The notes: generated by a model from the letters alone, not told the origin. Positions 1 to 11,960 are shown, counted from the stretch's first letter. The stretch is 64,000 bases of DNA from Siphonodentalium dalli (GCA_032622095.1 CP136062.1:163552875-163616874), one strand, 5' to 3'. Program-made: numbers and translations.

Positions 1-147
1 CATCGATTCATAACTCGTATTCCAGGTGATTTCCCAGGTGGCCCCCAAGTCTGATTTTATTTAGTATAACCTCCAATATGATAACCACTATAGAACAGTT
101 TGACCAAAAAAACGGTCCATAATTTTTGAGCTGCATGCACCTGTCTA

Positions 148-812
148 TTTCCAGACATAATTTTTCCGGCGCTGGTGGATGGTGCCGGTATCTTTATTCT
201 CTATAGGATTTTTATGCTTCTCTGCACAATGCCCAAAAACAGTGTTTCGCTCGTCGGCTGTGTATTTATCACCCCTTCCTTTCCCTAGGTTACTCATGAT
301 CGAAAGGAACCAAACGTGTACTGTTACGCGCAGCATGTTTTATGTGACCGGTGGTCAATCTATGATTGCCGCCAATCACCTTGATTGGATAATCCTATAC
401 CGCGCGGCGATGTCTTCCCATCGATGTCCACCGATAGCCTCGCATTGAGCCTCGCCTCGTAAAACTACCTGGACTATATTATAAACCCAGCCGGTGAATA
501 CCACCCAGGGGTCGTATCCACCAGCTGGGTTTATGTATAGTCCATGTAGTTTATTCGAGGCGACGCTCAACGCGAGGCTGTCGGTGGACGTCGATGGGAA
601 GACATCGCCGCGCGGTATAGGATTATCCAATCAAGGTGATTGGCGGCAATCATAGATTGACCACCGGTCATATAACACATGAGTAACCGAGGGAAAGGAA
701 GGGGTGCGAGCGAAACACGTTTTTGGGCATTTTGCAGAGAAGAATTAACATCCTAGAGAATAAAGAAACGAGCACCATCCACCAGCGCCGGAAAAATGAT
801 GCCTGGAAAGAA
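148..812. repeat. Foldback (long inverted repeat) element
   Basis: Two arms of about 300 bp are inverted copies of each other. The left arm runs from the TTTCCAG region near 150 to the AAACCCAG near 500; the right arm runs from about 523 to 812. Shared blocks include CCGGCGCTGGTGGATGGTG near the outer ends, GACCGGTGGTCAATCTATG, and CCGCGCGGCGATGTCTTCCC near the loop. The arms differ by point changes and small indels, so the structure is not brand new. No transposase is present. ORFs in the arms are mirror images of each other and are not genes. A short sequence resembling the loop (AAACCC..GGTGAATACCACC) recurs at about 1166-1215. It is probably a non-autonomous DNA transposon of foldback type; the superfamily is unknown. 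Confidence 0.8.
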
Positions 813-1229
813 ATTACTTTGGAAATGGCAGGGAAATTTCCAAATAGAACCAAAAGACAAACACAATTCTTCTGAGACGTTGTCTTCTTGGCTCTTCATT
901 CTCACGCTGTGCTAATTCAAAAACCTATTAATAATATCATCGAAACTCATTCTGCATATGTATAATTCCAGCATGAGTCTCCATACAATTATACCCGAAA
1001 CTGATACCGCTATACATGCTGATTGTGGCCGATGAGTGTTCACGAATTAGTCGTGAGACGGTGTCCATTGACAAGTGACAAATCTGATAGATTGGATCAA
1101 TCACATCATCGACAGCGTGTGTCGTTGGTGCTAAAGCGGAGATATATTTGCGTTGAGACACTACCAAATAAGCTACCTGGTTTATAAAATAAACCCGCTT
1201 GGTGAATACCACCCCAGGAGTGAAAACTT
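813..1229. other. Intergenic, little recognisable content
   Basis: No gene or repeat boundary could be supported here, except that 1166-1215 resembles the loop of the foldback element at 148-812. The 91-codon minus-strand frame has no recognisable protein similarity. Confidence 0.4.
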
Positions 1230-1482
1230 CGGAAGCGTATTCGGGACATGGTAGAAAAATAATAAATTCAAAATTTTGAATTTTTATATCAAAATTTTGA
1301 CTTTATAAACTCCAAATTTTGACTTTTCATCTCGAAATTTTGACTTTCTAAGTCAAAATTTTGACTTTTTATATGTCAAAATTTTGACTTTATTAGAAAG
1401 TCGAAATTTCGAGATAAAAAGTCAAAATTTTGAGTTTATAAAGGCAAAATTTGTTATTTACCATGTCCCGAATACGCTTCCG
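1230..1482. repeat. AT-rich palindromic element with 24-bp perfect TIRs
   Basis: A perfect 24-bp inverted repeat (GGAAGCGTATTCGGGACATG is its core) occurs at 1230-1253 and 1459-1482. Between them lie about ten close copies of the self-complementary motif GTCAAAATTTTGAC and variants, also arranged with overall dyad symmetry, so the whole 253 bp can fold into one long hairpin and into many small ones. There is no coding capacity. It is a likely MITE or foldback element; no target-site duplication is clear. Confidence 0.8.
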
Positions 1483-1775
1483 TAGAAAACAAATTTGCAT
1501 TGAAAATTAATTCACTTAAAATATGTATATATGGCTCTGTACTGTAAGTTTTATATAATGTTGGCTGATGAGCTATATAAACATTCGAGAATGATTGTTT
1601 TTTGTGATTAGTTTAACATGCTAGAAAGAGCAAGAGTTACATGTTGCATGAATACTGACTTGGGTGATAGTAAGAACGGATCGGGCCTAGTGGACGTTTG
1701 TCTTTAATTATTTAAAAATTTGGCTCTGTGAAATGTACTTTTTGTTTTTTCTTCTTAGAAATCTATAAGTACCAG

Positions 1776-2182
1776 AAAACATATTCCCTGAACTAATTTA
1801 CAACCCATTGGTACACATGGTACGCATTGCTACTTCTGGTTACATTACCTTTCAGTTAGTATTACATTGGGTACTTCAATTTTTTTTCTTTGTAATCCCA
1901 GGGTACAAAGGTATACATTTGGGTACCAATTAGAAAACATATTCCCAGAACTAATTCCAGCCCTTTGGTACATAGGGTGCACATGTTTACTTCTGTTTAT
2001 ATTACCTATGAGTTAATATTACATTGGGTATTTTTGTTTTAAAATTTTCTGGGATTTCGAAGAGAAAAAATAGAAGTACTCAATGCAACATTAGCTGATA
2101 GGTAAAGTAACCTGAAGTAACCACGTGTACCTTGTGTGCCCATGGGCCTGGAAGTAGTTCAGGAATGTTTTCTAATTTGTAT
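1776..2182. repeat. Three diverged copies of a ~105-bp repeat, two direct and one inverted
   Basis: Copies at about 1776-1882 and 1933-2035 share GAAAACATATTCCC, GAACTAATT, TTGGTACA and TTACATTGGGTA in the same order. The segment 2075-2182 holds the same landmarks reversed (AAGTACTCAATG, CCTGAAGTAACC, TTCAGGAATGTTTTC). The two outermost copies therefore form imperfect inverted repeats. No coding content. Confidence 0.65.
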
Positions 2183-2413
2183 AGCTTGTCATAATAACTT
2201 GAATTTTCCCCGACATTAGTTGAATCAAGCCGATGTGCGATTCAATCATAAGTCTACTTCGAATTTCCCACATTTACATCGTTGTCCCTAGGAATGAAGG
2301 TACTTCCGGTCGGAACTGCGTAATGATTAAGATGTTTTCACATGTGAGAAGGCCTCTAGCTATCGTAATATAAAACAAATTCTCACTTGGGCAACTGACC
2401 AATCAGCGTCGCA

Positions 2414-3126
2414 AAAATGGATTTACCTGATTGGAGGCTGAATGGATTTACCCGATTGGAGGCTGAATGGATTTACCCGATTGGAGGCTGAATGGATTTA
2501 CCCGATTGGAGGCTGAATGGATTTACCTGATTGGAGGCTGAATGGATTTACCTGATTGGAGGCTGAATGGATTTACCTGATTGGAGGCTGAATGGATTTA
2601 CCTGATTGGAGGCTGAATGGATTTACCTGATTGGAGGCTGAATGGATTTACCTGATTGGAGGCTGAATGGATTTACCTGATTGGAGGCTGAATGGATTTA
2701 CCCGATTGGAGGCTGAATGGATTTACCTGATTGGAGGCTGAATGGATTTACCTGATTGGAGGCTGAATGGATTTACCTGATTGGAGGCTGAATGGATTTA
2801 CCCGATTGGAGGCTGAATGGATTTACCCGATTGGAGGCTGAATGGATTTACCTGATTGGAGGCTGAATGGATTTACCCGATTGGAGGCTGAATGGATTTA
2901 CCCGATTGGAGGCTGAATGGATTTACCTGATTGGAGGCTGAATGGATTTACCTGATTGGAGGCTGAATGGATTTACCTGATTGGAGACTGAATGGATTTA
3001 CCCGATTGGAGGCTGAATGGATTTACCCGATTGGAGGCTGGAGACTGAATGGATTTACCTGATTGGACGCTGAATGGATTTACCTGATTGGAGGCTGAAT
3101 GGATTTACCTGATTGGAGGCTGAATG
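2414..3126. repeat. 25-bp minisatellite, about 28 copies
   Basis: The unit core is TGGATTTACCYGATTGGAGG followed by CTGAA, repeated with an exact 25-bp period. Nearly all variation is at one base: ACCTGA or ACCCGA. I read C in units 2, 3, 4, 12, 16, 17, 19, 20, 24 and 25 and T in the others. Units 23 and 26 have other single changes, and the junction near 3040 carries an extra GAGACTG partial unit. There are no unique spacers, so this is not a CRISPR array. Confidence 0.95.
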
Positions 3127-3217
3127 CGTAAATTAGAATAGTGAATTGTGTCATACGCGTGACGTTATTGGCGTTATATCGCTTACTGATCTTTCTCCAC
3201 ATCTGGGCTTTCATGCA

Positions 3218-3607
3218 TTAACCCTTTACCCAACAAACCGGCCAAATAAAGCTTCAACAGCCTAAAATATCTTCGGTCTGTCTCAATAGAACCATACAAA
3301 TATGGATATCATTGGAGCCGGCTCATTGACCACATTGTGATAGTTACAGTTATGCCCTGTGCCAATGCATTCTCTTATATATGCGAGTCGACCATAGGTC
3401 GCCTCGCATATATAAGAGAATGCATTGGCCTAAAATAAATATTTTTTTAACACTTTTTACCATTTTTTCTTACATTCTTTAACAATTTTATAATATTTAA
3501 TGTGTTAAGCCAATGCATTCTCTTATATATGCGAGGCGACCTATGGTCGACTCGCATATATAAGAGAATGCATTGGCACAGGGCCCTTGTGTTGGGTAAA
3601 GGGTTAA
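3218..3607. mobile_element. TTAA-flanked palindromic MITE (piggyBac-like), copy 1
   Basis: The ends are TTAACCCTTTACCCAACA and its reverse complement, so the element is bounded by TTAA on both sides, as expected for piggyBac-type target duplication. Inside are two head-to-head copies of a 67-bp hairpin with stem GCATTCTCTTATATATGCGA, one at about 3365-3433 and one at about 3508-3578, themselves inverted relative to each other, with an AT-rich centre. No ORF is present. The same hairpin recurs at 37090-37165, 44770-44940 and 50815-51175. The piggyBac assignment rests on TTAA and the CCC-starting TIR only. Confidence 0.8.
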
Positions 3608-3663
3608 TTGTGGGTGTTTTAATCATATTTGGCGAACCAAATTAACGCAGACGTATAATAAAT

Positions 3664-3815
3664 AGAGTAATCAATTAGTTCCGAGAACTACGTTAAATAA
3701 TTCACGAGAGGCGAGAGTCGTTCGGGTAAGAATCTCGTGCACACTCCTTTCTTACCGACGTCTCTACCCTCTCGTGATTTACTTAACGTAATTCTCAGGA
3801 CCAATTGATTACTCT
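3664..3815. repeat. Inverted-repeat hairpin element
   Basis: Arms starting AGAGTAATCAATTAG on the left and ending CAATTGATTACTCT on the right pair over about 65 bp with a few mismatches; inner parts include TTCACGAGAG and CTCTCGTGA. No coding content. It lies 57 bp from the TTAA element to its left. Confidence 0.7.
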
Positions 3816-3949
3816 CTATATATTAATAAAGATCATTGTCAATTTAACTGAATTCGGACACCTTTCTTCTCAATACGTATATTGCCATACGATGAGAGTA
3901 TTTAATAAATTAAATTGAATTGGATAACCAGTAATATCATTAGAAAATC

Positions 3950-4380
3950 GACTGTGTTCCATGTGTGGCAAACAATGTGTCCAATCTAAATTGTATTTTA
4001 TCACTGAATGTAACGCATACCAAAATTTAAGATATAATTTATCAGCGAAATTGAGAAACACGATAGTGAATTCAATAACTTGAAGATAAGATTTATTGCA
4101 TAAAACACCACATTTTGGCAAATATTTCGCCAATAGCTTTGCCTATTATTCTACATGCATCAATATTGTCATTGCACATAATATGGCGGAATTGTTCGTC
4201 TCTTTTCCATTCGCTGAAATTTGGGAAATAGGAATTCAAGTTTTGGAATAATATTTTTCTCAGGTTGGAGTATTTATTGCACTCCATTACAAAATGGCGT
4301 TCATCCTCTAATGTGTTTCCAGAACACTGTTTGCATGTGCGCTCGTTGAGAGGCGTTGACGGTTGAGTATGAATGACGCA
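3950..4380 (-). pseudogene. Non-LTR retrotransposon (LINE) ORF2 C-terminal fragment
   Basis: Reading the minus strand, the frame contains TCKQC, then EDERHFVMEC and NKYSNLR, the Cys-x2-Cys...His...Cys pattern found at the C-terminus of many non-LTR retrotransposon ORF2 proteins, followed by about 60 further residues and a stop near 4090. The part upstream of the knuckle is out of frame or lost, and no RT domain is visible. The same type of C-terminal tail, with a different sequence ([10 protein letters not shown]), is found in the 490-bp repeats at 45536-47005. Clade is not resolved; CR1/L2-like is a guess. Confidence 0.6.
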
Positions 4381-4389
4381 GGTAAATTT

Positions 4390-5040
4390 GTAATGATTGT
4401 GAGAATGATAATATTAAATTAATTAACAAAGTTTGCAGCATAGTACGGCTGTTCTTCCTTCGACGGAGACATAAAACTTGACGAAATTGTTGATAAGAAC
4501 TGTGTTTGTTATATATTAATTTATTTATGTATATGATACTCATCAGTATCTTACAACTGCTCATTGAGATGTTTTGCAGTAAATTCTTGTATCGTTGATG
4601 CATCTAAGAATATTCAAACATGTCTAACTGCATGGGGTACGTAACTTTATAAGGAAGGCAATGGTGCATAATTAATGTATTTTCACATTAAACTTAAACA
4701 CTAAACTGCGAAGTATTCCCCCGAGGGTGATGCAGCCCAGACACTATGAACAAAGCTCCGGTTATAGCAATATAGCACTTTAGCACAATAGCGTTGGTTT
4801 TTCGTCTTATTAAAGATAACGATCACCAAATACCATGCACTTAACACTGTTAAATAGGCCTGTATACGTACATTTATTGAATTGAGAAAGGCTATATAAA
4901 GCACGGTTCATGCGCGCATTGATTGCTGTTGGCTCTCGATGTGTGTTGCATGGTTGACATGTTCACAAAACAATATAGCATCGAGAGCATGATACCATGC
5001 CTGTAGAGCTATACACCGACGCTGGTAGAATAGTAAGTGG
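4390..5040. other. Intergenic, nothing recognised
   Basis: AT-rich sequence with several short minus-strand frames, none with recognisable similarity. Around 4932-4985 the motif GCTCTCGATG appears to be mirrored by CATCGAGAGC, a short hairpin. No gene is supported. Confidence 0.35.
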
Positions 5041-5046
5041 TCTCGG

Positions 5047-5806
5047 GTAGGGTTCTCTATTCCGAAGGTTCATCATTCCGAAGGTTCGCTATTCCGAAGG
5101 TTCATTATTCCGAAGGTTTTCTATTCCGAAGGTTCATTATTCCGAAGGTTCGCTTTTCCGAAGTTTCGCTATTCCGAAGGTTTTCCATTCTGGGCGTATT
5201 TAACCAGAAATGAATCAAATTTTTCACCTCCTCCCCCCCCCCCCCCCACAAAAACCACACGAGGGTTGAAAAATACTCTTACGCCAGTATTCACATACAG
5301 TACATTTATACAACCCGTTCTAATTCCTAAATTGTCCCAGATGTCGGTTATTAATAGCAAGAAGACAGTATCAGTATCAGTGTATCGTTTATTATGGAAA
5401 GTTGAAACACGATGACTGTATGACTGAAATAAACTACATGTAAGAGACATAGTCGTATGGAAACATAGCAATTGTGTGGGTTGCGAGACTTGAATATGTA
5501 TTGAGAAATAACGTCATACTTAATGGCATTAAATCTCAAGGAAACCCGCGAAAACAAAACAAAATCACATTTATTGTTTTAATGTTTTAAGTTATTTCCT
5601 TCATAAAAAGAGTCTTCGTGATAAAGAACCCTCTCAATACTTTTAGAATATAGAATTAACCTTTAAAATAAGAAAACATTCGGAATAACGAACCTTCGGA
5701 ATAGAGAACATTCGGAATAGTGAACCTTCGGAAGAGTGAACATTCGGAATAGCGAACCTTCGGAATAGAGAACCTTCGGAATAGTGAACCTTCGGAATAG
5801 AGACAT
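5047..5806. repeat. Inverted arrays of a TTCCGAAGGTTC short repeat bounding ~500 bp
   Basis: At 5050-5190 about nine copies of ATTCCGAAGGTTC-type units occur in plus orientation; at 5683-5806 about nine copies run in the opposite orientation, so the arrays act as terminal inverted repeats. The interior has a poly-C tract at 5227-5247 and a segment (about 5460-5650) that recurs inverted at 38520-38740 and 39056-39275. No transposase is visible. Frames of [10 protein letters not shown] type are translations of the repeat. Probably a non-autonomous DNA element. Confidence 0.7.
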
Positions 5807-5929
5807 GTCCCCAGTGGTCTCACATGTTCGTTATCAAATGAAAAAGTCCTATTTGAACTCGGATGGCACTTAGCGAAAGACGAAACCTCCATAAAATGCA
5901 CACCTGGAACAAAATAATTACTCATCATG

Positions 5930-6790
5930 TCCCTTCCTACCTCGCTAATCTATTACCAGCTATCGTCGCTGAAGCATCTCGATACCCCATTATAAACCAT
6001 TTGCGATACATAAATTAATTTATGAACACGACTCACTTCAAATCGAATTTCGTCCCATCAATGATCGCTGAATGGAATCTATCATGCAAAACCACTACCG
6101 ATAAAAGAAAAGTTGATGACCCCTCATCAGATCCAACTAAAGACGAAATCATAAGTAACATGTATAGAACATTCTATAATAAAGAACTGACTTTGAAACC
6201 CCCAACCATATTATAATACAGGTCAAAGGAGATTAAATATTTTGCACTGTAGACTTAGAAATAACTGTAGTGACCTAAATTTTGATATATAAGAAAACTA
6301 TATCTCAGCTCATCCAAATTGTACTTGTGGAAATTCATGTGAAGTTCAGTTGTCCTCTGTACGCAGAAGCAAGACATCTGATGTGGGCTCGTTTGGATGA
6401 ACTTAACGTGACCATTGTCTCCGAAAAAGATCTCCTGTTTGGTGCACAACACTACAGTGAAAAGCTGAATGTGCGCTTGTTTGAGACAGTACAATCATTT
6501 ATCTCATCGACAGACCGTTTCTCTTAATCTCATAATCATCATAATTATCAAAATTCTCTCTCGTTATAGTTTCTCTTACCCAATCTGCGAGACCATAGCC
6601 ACTCCAACAGCCACACTTAAACAGTAACTTCTACAATACACCTGAATTAAAAACCATCCCCGATACTTAAATTTATTAGCAATTGAATGCCAGGGGAGAG
6701 GAGCTCCGATAAGTTCGGCAATTTGAGCTACGATCCTTTGTGCCCAACCCTTTCTACCCACAAAACTTGTAATCTGTTATTGGCCTCCTA
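5930..6790 (+). pseudogene. LINE 3' fragment with intact Helitron target site
   Basis: This is a 5'-truncated second copy of the LINE at 19890-24000. It matches from the CTATTACCAGC segment (20613 in the other copy) through the ORF2 C-terminus (PRYAEAR-like region, here with about 20 bp deleted between the Cys residues) and into the 3' UTR. At 6673-6690 it reads TTATTAGCAATTGAATGCC, which is the uninterrupted form of the site where a Helitron sits in the other copy. Both frames are broken by stops and frameshifts. Confidence 0.8.
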
Positions 6791-7640
6791 CTGGGCTTCT
6801 AAATATATTTTGTTTCTACTAATTATAGTCAGGATGCTATATATACACACGGAAATTTAATTTAATTGAGATTTATGGAAAACTCACCTTTCTGTTAGTG
6901 TTACTTAATCTGGATACTCTACTCAATTGTTGTTGTTGGTTTCTATAGTATCTGAGTAGAATAAGATAACCATGCATATTTCCATTATTTGAAAGTCTGT
7001 TGAGTGCGAAGTAATATGTTACGGATAGCAGATTAGCCGGAATGCGAAAATACAAATTGTCGTTGTCGAGTAATTTTTGTACAAGCAAATTTATCAAATA
7101 GATGTTATATTATACGCATACTGGTCTCATATACTCATTTAAGTTATTGTATAGTCACTAGTAAGTGAGTGGCTTGAGATCACGCCCTGTATCAACATAT
7201 TTTTTACACGATCATGTGTGCCATGCGTTACCCAATCCACTATCCGTTAATTAATTTGATTACGCCTTGTACACGGATATTCGTAATTTAATGTATGGCT
7301 TCAGCCAAAATTAAATTTATATCACATTATTAACTGCTAACCTGAACATTTACAGAATACATCAAATTACTTATTTTCTATATATTATCGGTATTAGATT
7401 GTTGTTATTGTCAGGAATTTATTGAAAATGGCGTATAGTACCCCTTTAAATGTGGCATGCAACGGTTTTTAGATTGGTCTATGTCCCTCATGTAAATGTG
7501 CGGCCATGATCGGCTCTGATGCCAACAAGTGGAAAGCCGATGCGTCTGGGCAGGCAGCCGGGAAACCTAGAAATCGACGTTGCGTTAACTCCCCAAAGTT
7601 TGTGCAAAGACAAAACGTCATGACTTCTCTCCCATTAATG
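6791..7640. other. Intergenic, nothing recognised
   Basis: AT-rich sequence without a supported gene. Frames are short and no protein similarity is recognised. Its right end abuts the inverted-repeat cap that starts at 7645. Confidence 0.35.
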
Positions 7641-7644
7641 AACG

Positions 7645-9350
7645 GCTGAAATGGTCACTGTCATCCCATTTCGTTCAGCTGGGTACGGTCCTACTAAAAC
7701 CCGACCGCACCCGACCGGACCCGACCGCACCGACCGGACCGCCCCAGGGGTCCGAGCGAGATGGGGTTTGCACTATCGTGTAGAATGGACCCGAATGTAC
7801 CAAAGTTCCAATCCCCAAGTCGATAGCTCGAGCTGACACGGCACTGTTAACCCCATGAGTGCCCTGACTGGCGGCCGTTTACGCCAGGTACGGGAAATCC
7901 AAAAAGGCGCCGACCGCACCTCCCCTGACTGCCTGACAACGGAAATGAACATTATATCATGAAGTGAATACCCATATGCATCCATGGACGATCGGACAAG
8001 TCGCTAACTACACCGGAAGTGAATAAATTAACCCATACGCTGCTGCCGAATTCGCTATAAATGTACGCAAAAACGCCGAAATTAACACCCGCCGAACGGA
8101 CCACCCCTAGGGGTCCTAGCGAGATGGGGTTTGCAATATCGTGTAGAATGGACCCGAATGTACCAAAGTTCCAATCCCCAAGTCGATAGCTCGAGCGGAC
8201 ACGGCACTGTTAACCCCTGACTGGCGGCCGTTTCCGCCAGGTGCGGGAAATCCAAAAAGGCGCCGACCGCACCTCCCCTGACTGCATGACAACGGAAATG
8301 AACATTATATCATGAAGGAAATACGTCTATTCATCCATGGGCGATCGGTCAAGTCGCTAGCTGCAGCGGGAGTGCATAAATTAACCCATACGCTGCTGCC
8401 GAATTCGCTATAAATGTACGCAAAAACGCCGAAATTAACACCCGCCGACCGGACCGCCCCTATGGGTCCGAGCGAGATGGGGTTCGCACTATCGTGTAGA
8501 ATGGACCCGAATTACCAAAGTTCCAATCCCCAAGTCGATAGCTCGAGCGGACACGGCACTGTTAACCCCTGACTTGCGGCCGTTTCCGCCAGATACGGGA
8601 AATCCAAAAAGACGCCGACCGCACATCCCCTGACTGCCTGACCACGGAAATGGACATTATATCATGAAGTGAATAACCATATGCATCCATGGGCGATTGT
8701 ACAAGTCGCTAGCTGCAGCGGAAGTGAATAAATTAACCCATACGCTGCTGCCGAATTCGCTATAAATGTACGCAAAAACGCCGACATTAACACCGGACCG
8801 CCCCTAGGGGTCGATAGCTCGATGGGGTTTGCAATATCGTGTAGAATGGACCCGAATGTACCAAAGTTACAATCCCCAAGTCGATAGCTCGAGCGGACAC
8901 GGCACTGTTAACCCCTTACTGGCGGCCGTTTCCGCCAGGTGAGGGAAATCCAAAAAGGCGCCGACCGCACCTCCCCTGACTGCCTGACCACGGAAATGGC
9001 CATTATATCATGAAGTGAAAACCCATATGCATCCATGGACGATCGGACAAGTCGCTAACTACACCGGAAGCATTAACACCCACCGACCACACCGCCCTAA
9101 TGGGTCCGAGCGTGATGGTGTTTTTACTATCGTGCAGAATAGACCTGAATGTACCAAAGTTCCAACCCCCAAGTCGATAGCTCGAGTGGATATGGCACTG
9201 TTAACCCCTAACTTGCGACCGGTTCCACGGGTACGCGAAATCCAAAAAGGTACAAACCGCATCTCCCCTGGTTGCACGACCACGGAAATGGACATCATAT
9301 CATGCAGCGAAAAGTGTATTCTGGTCCTGCTAGATCAACACCGATATTCG
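7645..9350 (+). repeat. Block A: cap plus five tandem copies of a ~350-bp repeat
   Basis: The block starts with GCTGAAATGGTCACTGTCAT...GGGTAC, then GGTCCTACTAAAACCCGACC and a short CCGACCGCAC-type array, then five repeat units. Landmarks in each unit are GAGATGGGGTTTGC, CGTGTAGAATGGACCCGAAT, CCCCAAGTCGATAGCTCGAG, CACGGCACTGTTAACCCC and CATTATATCATGAAG. Unit spacings are about 363, 353, 345 and 294 bp. The same repeat occurs in reverse orientation at 11185-11690 and 24880-26340, and the cap recurs inverted at 28365-28411. ORFs here are repeat translations, not genes. Confidence 0.9.
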
Positions 9351-9359
9351 AAAACTTAT

Positions 9360-11180
9360 ACGAAGTGAGTGATAACATATCAATTGAAACACATATGTAT
9401 GAGACCCGGAGAATTTTCTTTATGGTACATGCAAAAATATATTATAAAACAACTGAATATGTGAATTGGGGGGGGGGGGTAACCCCATGTTTATTTATTA
9501 TAAAACAACATGGTTCAGGTCATGATAGTCGCATGGGTAGTGACTTAAAGTGGTATGCTATTCAAAGCACTGCATGTGACATTGTGTATGGGTTATAGCG
9601 AGGTGTCACATTCGTCACCACGGACTTCAATTCAATTAATTTATTTATTTTGGTGAATCCCTTGTGATTATCAGTCCAGTGATTAACTAATTTACTTCGA
9701 GCTCTCGTGCGATTTACTTTTGGCGGTTTTCGTTACAATAAATAATCATGAATAATGTACATGTATCAATTATACGTGTTTTTATAGGAATTGGTTTCGA
9801 CAGTAGTTATACGATCGTGCGAATTAATTGGGATTTAAAACATGATCAGATTAAGGGATTTTAAAATCGGATTATGAACCTTGGCCTCATCCGTGGGATG
9901 AGTGCGATGCATGGCTTCGTGTACATGGCAAGAAAACCCATTCGAATGTAATTTGCAACCAATGGAATGAACCAATGATATAGTTGCATTGATATATAAA
10001 ATGGTTACGTTCTATCTTGTGTCAAATCGACATCTTGATCTTATCATAATGCGACCACCACGAGTTCTACCAGTTATGGTCATATATCCATGCTCTGTTT
10101 GCGACGGTGAAGCCGAGGGTAGGGGAACAATTTGATTTATATTTTTAATGTTGATATATACTGACGGAAAGTTGCTAATGCAGTTTAGATAATTACTGTT
10201 TGTTTCTCCGTTATTCGCGAATTTATAGTTATGATGTTTGGTATTATCTGATTATTCGCATAGTAAAGCATGACACAAAATATCTTTTTGTACGAATGAT
10301 TTTGCGCGAGTCGAATATTGATTGGACAAGCTAACTAACGGAATTGTATGTTCGAGCAATCATAACCTATTTTCTCAGTCTGGAAATTCCAACATTCGAA
10401 TAGTCTATGAAATTATTTGTGAAATCCAATTGTTTGAAATGTTGCCAACATGTCAGCCATTTAATTTTAAATTGTCCAACAATCCATAACGATACGTATA
10501 TCGGCCAATAAAGCGAATGCGATTAACAATTTGTCTATACCATATATCTATGTTTTTTCAATTTGCTCACATTACCAGTCGATGCGCTGAATTATTCCTG
10601 TAAAACAGTTTGTGGTTACAACACGTGTTGCGGTACGGGTAGCTATATATATGCCAGTAACCGTATCGAACGGAGAAACGAATATTTATTTCTGAACTAC
10701 ATATTTACTCTCCAGTAGCCAACTAAATTTTGTATTGACGACTGGCATGACGATATCAATAACTCGAAACTGTACGAGATATATTGACCGAGTGCAATAA
10801 ATTCCATTTAAAGTCGAGATTTAGCTAGCGAGGCTCGAATCGAATTTAGTGGACGAGGTTAATGAATTGCGTATTGAATCTGATTAAATTGCGACGAATT
10901 TGAGATCCATCTTTATCACTTAATCACATTGTAGCATGGGGAAACGACCCAAAGACGGCTGGGGTTAAACAATTCATAATGATTTCTTTACGACAACCAA
11001 AGAGGAAGTAAAGACATGTGCATTAAAGAAAAAATAACTCAACTCAACTCATTCAATTATGCAATATCATTATGATATTCCAATTAACACATGACAGTTA
11101 CATATATGATGGTTGTTACGGCGCATTATGTTCAGTTCAACGTGTGTGTGTTTGTGGGGGTGCTTAGAAAACAATATTTG
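9360..11180. other. Spacer between repeat blocks A and B, nothing recognised
   Basis: AT-rich sequence with a poly-G tract at 9470-9478. No ORF above about 110 codons and no recognisable protein similarity, RNA gene or repeat boundary. Confidence 0.35.
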
Positions 11181-11184
11181 TTCG

Positions 11185-11690
11185 CCTTTTTGGATTTCCC
11201 TTACCTGGCAGAAACAGCCGCACGTCAGGGGTTAACAGTGCCGTGTCTGCTCGAGCTATCGACTTGGGGATTGGAACTTTGGTACATCCGGGTCCATTCT
11301 ACACGATGGTGCAAACCCCATCTCGCTCCGACCCCTAGGGGCGGTCCGGTGTTAATGTCGGCGTTTTGCGTACATTTATAGCGAATTCGGCAGCAGCGTA
11401 TGGGTTAATTTATTCACTTCCGCTGCAGCTACCGACTTGTCCGATCGCCCATGGATGCATATGGGTGTTCACTTCATGATATAATGTCCATTTCCGTGGT
11501 CAGGCAGTCAGGGAGGTGCGGTCGGCGCCTTTTTGGATTTCCCGTACCTGGCGGAAACGACCCCAAGTCAGGGGTTAACAGTGCCGTGTCCGTTTCGAGC
11601 TATCGACTTGGGGATTGGAACTTTGGTACATTCGGGTCCATTCTACACGATAGTGCAAACCATCTTGTTGGACCATCTTGTTCAAGTGAA
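11185..11690 (-). repeat. Block B: about 1.4 units of the ~350-bp repeat, reverse orientation
   Basis: Reverse-complement copies of the block A landmarks are present: CTCGAGCTATCGACTTGGGG, the TACACGATnGTGCAAACC segment twice 345 bp apart, and TTCATGATATAATGTCC. The block ends abruptly near 11668 within a unit. The orientation matches block C. Confidence 0.85.
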
Positions 11691-11960
11691 ATGTAACTAT
11701 CTTTGGTATAAAAGGTGTTTATTGTTTGGACTATCTTAAATGTGTCACACTACGGTGTTTATGGAACAAATTACTCAAGATTGCTTCCACATTGGCAACC
11801 AAATTTAGTAAAAAAGCTGATTCTTTACGTATATCGCGAACATAGTTCTCTATGTTTTTCGAAAAAGTAGCAAATAATGACTCACTTGGTTATTGTGCAT
11901 GTTAGTTAATCAACTGACAACTATATGTTTCCATTGTTGTCATGACGCCATTGTCCGAAA
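11690..11960 (+). repeat. Diverged copy of the sequence that leads into the right-edge TIR element
   Basis: AAAGGTGTTTATT, CTATCTTAAATGTGTCACAC, TACGTATATCGCGAACAT, TTGGTTATT and CTGACAACTA occur in the same order at 61385-61565. The level of change suggests old copies of one interspersed family. No coding content. Confidence 0.6.

Noticed and set aside
2414-3126. CRISPR-like regular repeat pattern
   Set aside because: Units abut without unique spacers, and the rest of the window is plainly eukaryotic; this is a minisatellite.
9015-9368. 117-codon ORF in block A and similar frames in block C
   Set aside because: They recur in each ~350-bp unit in several frames and are translations of the tandem repeat.
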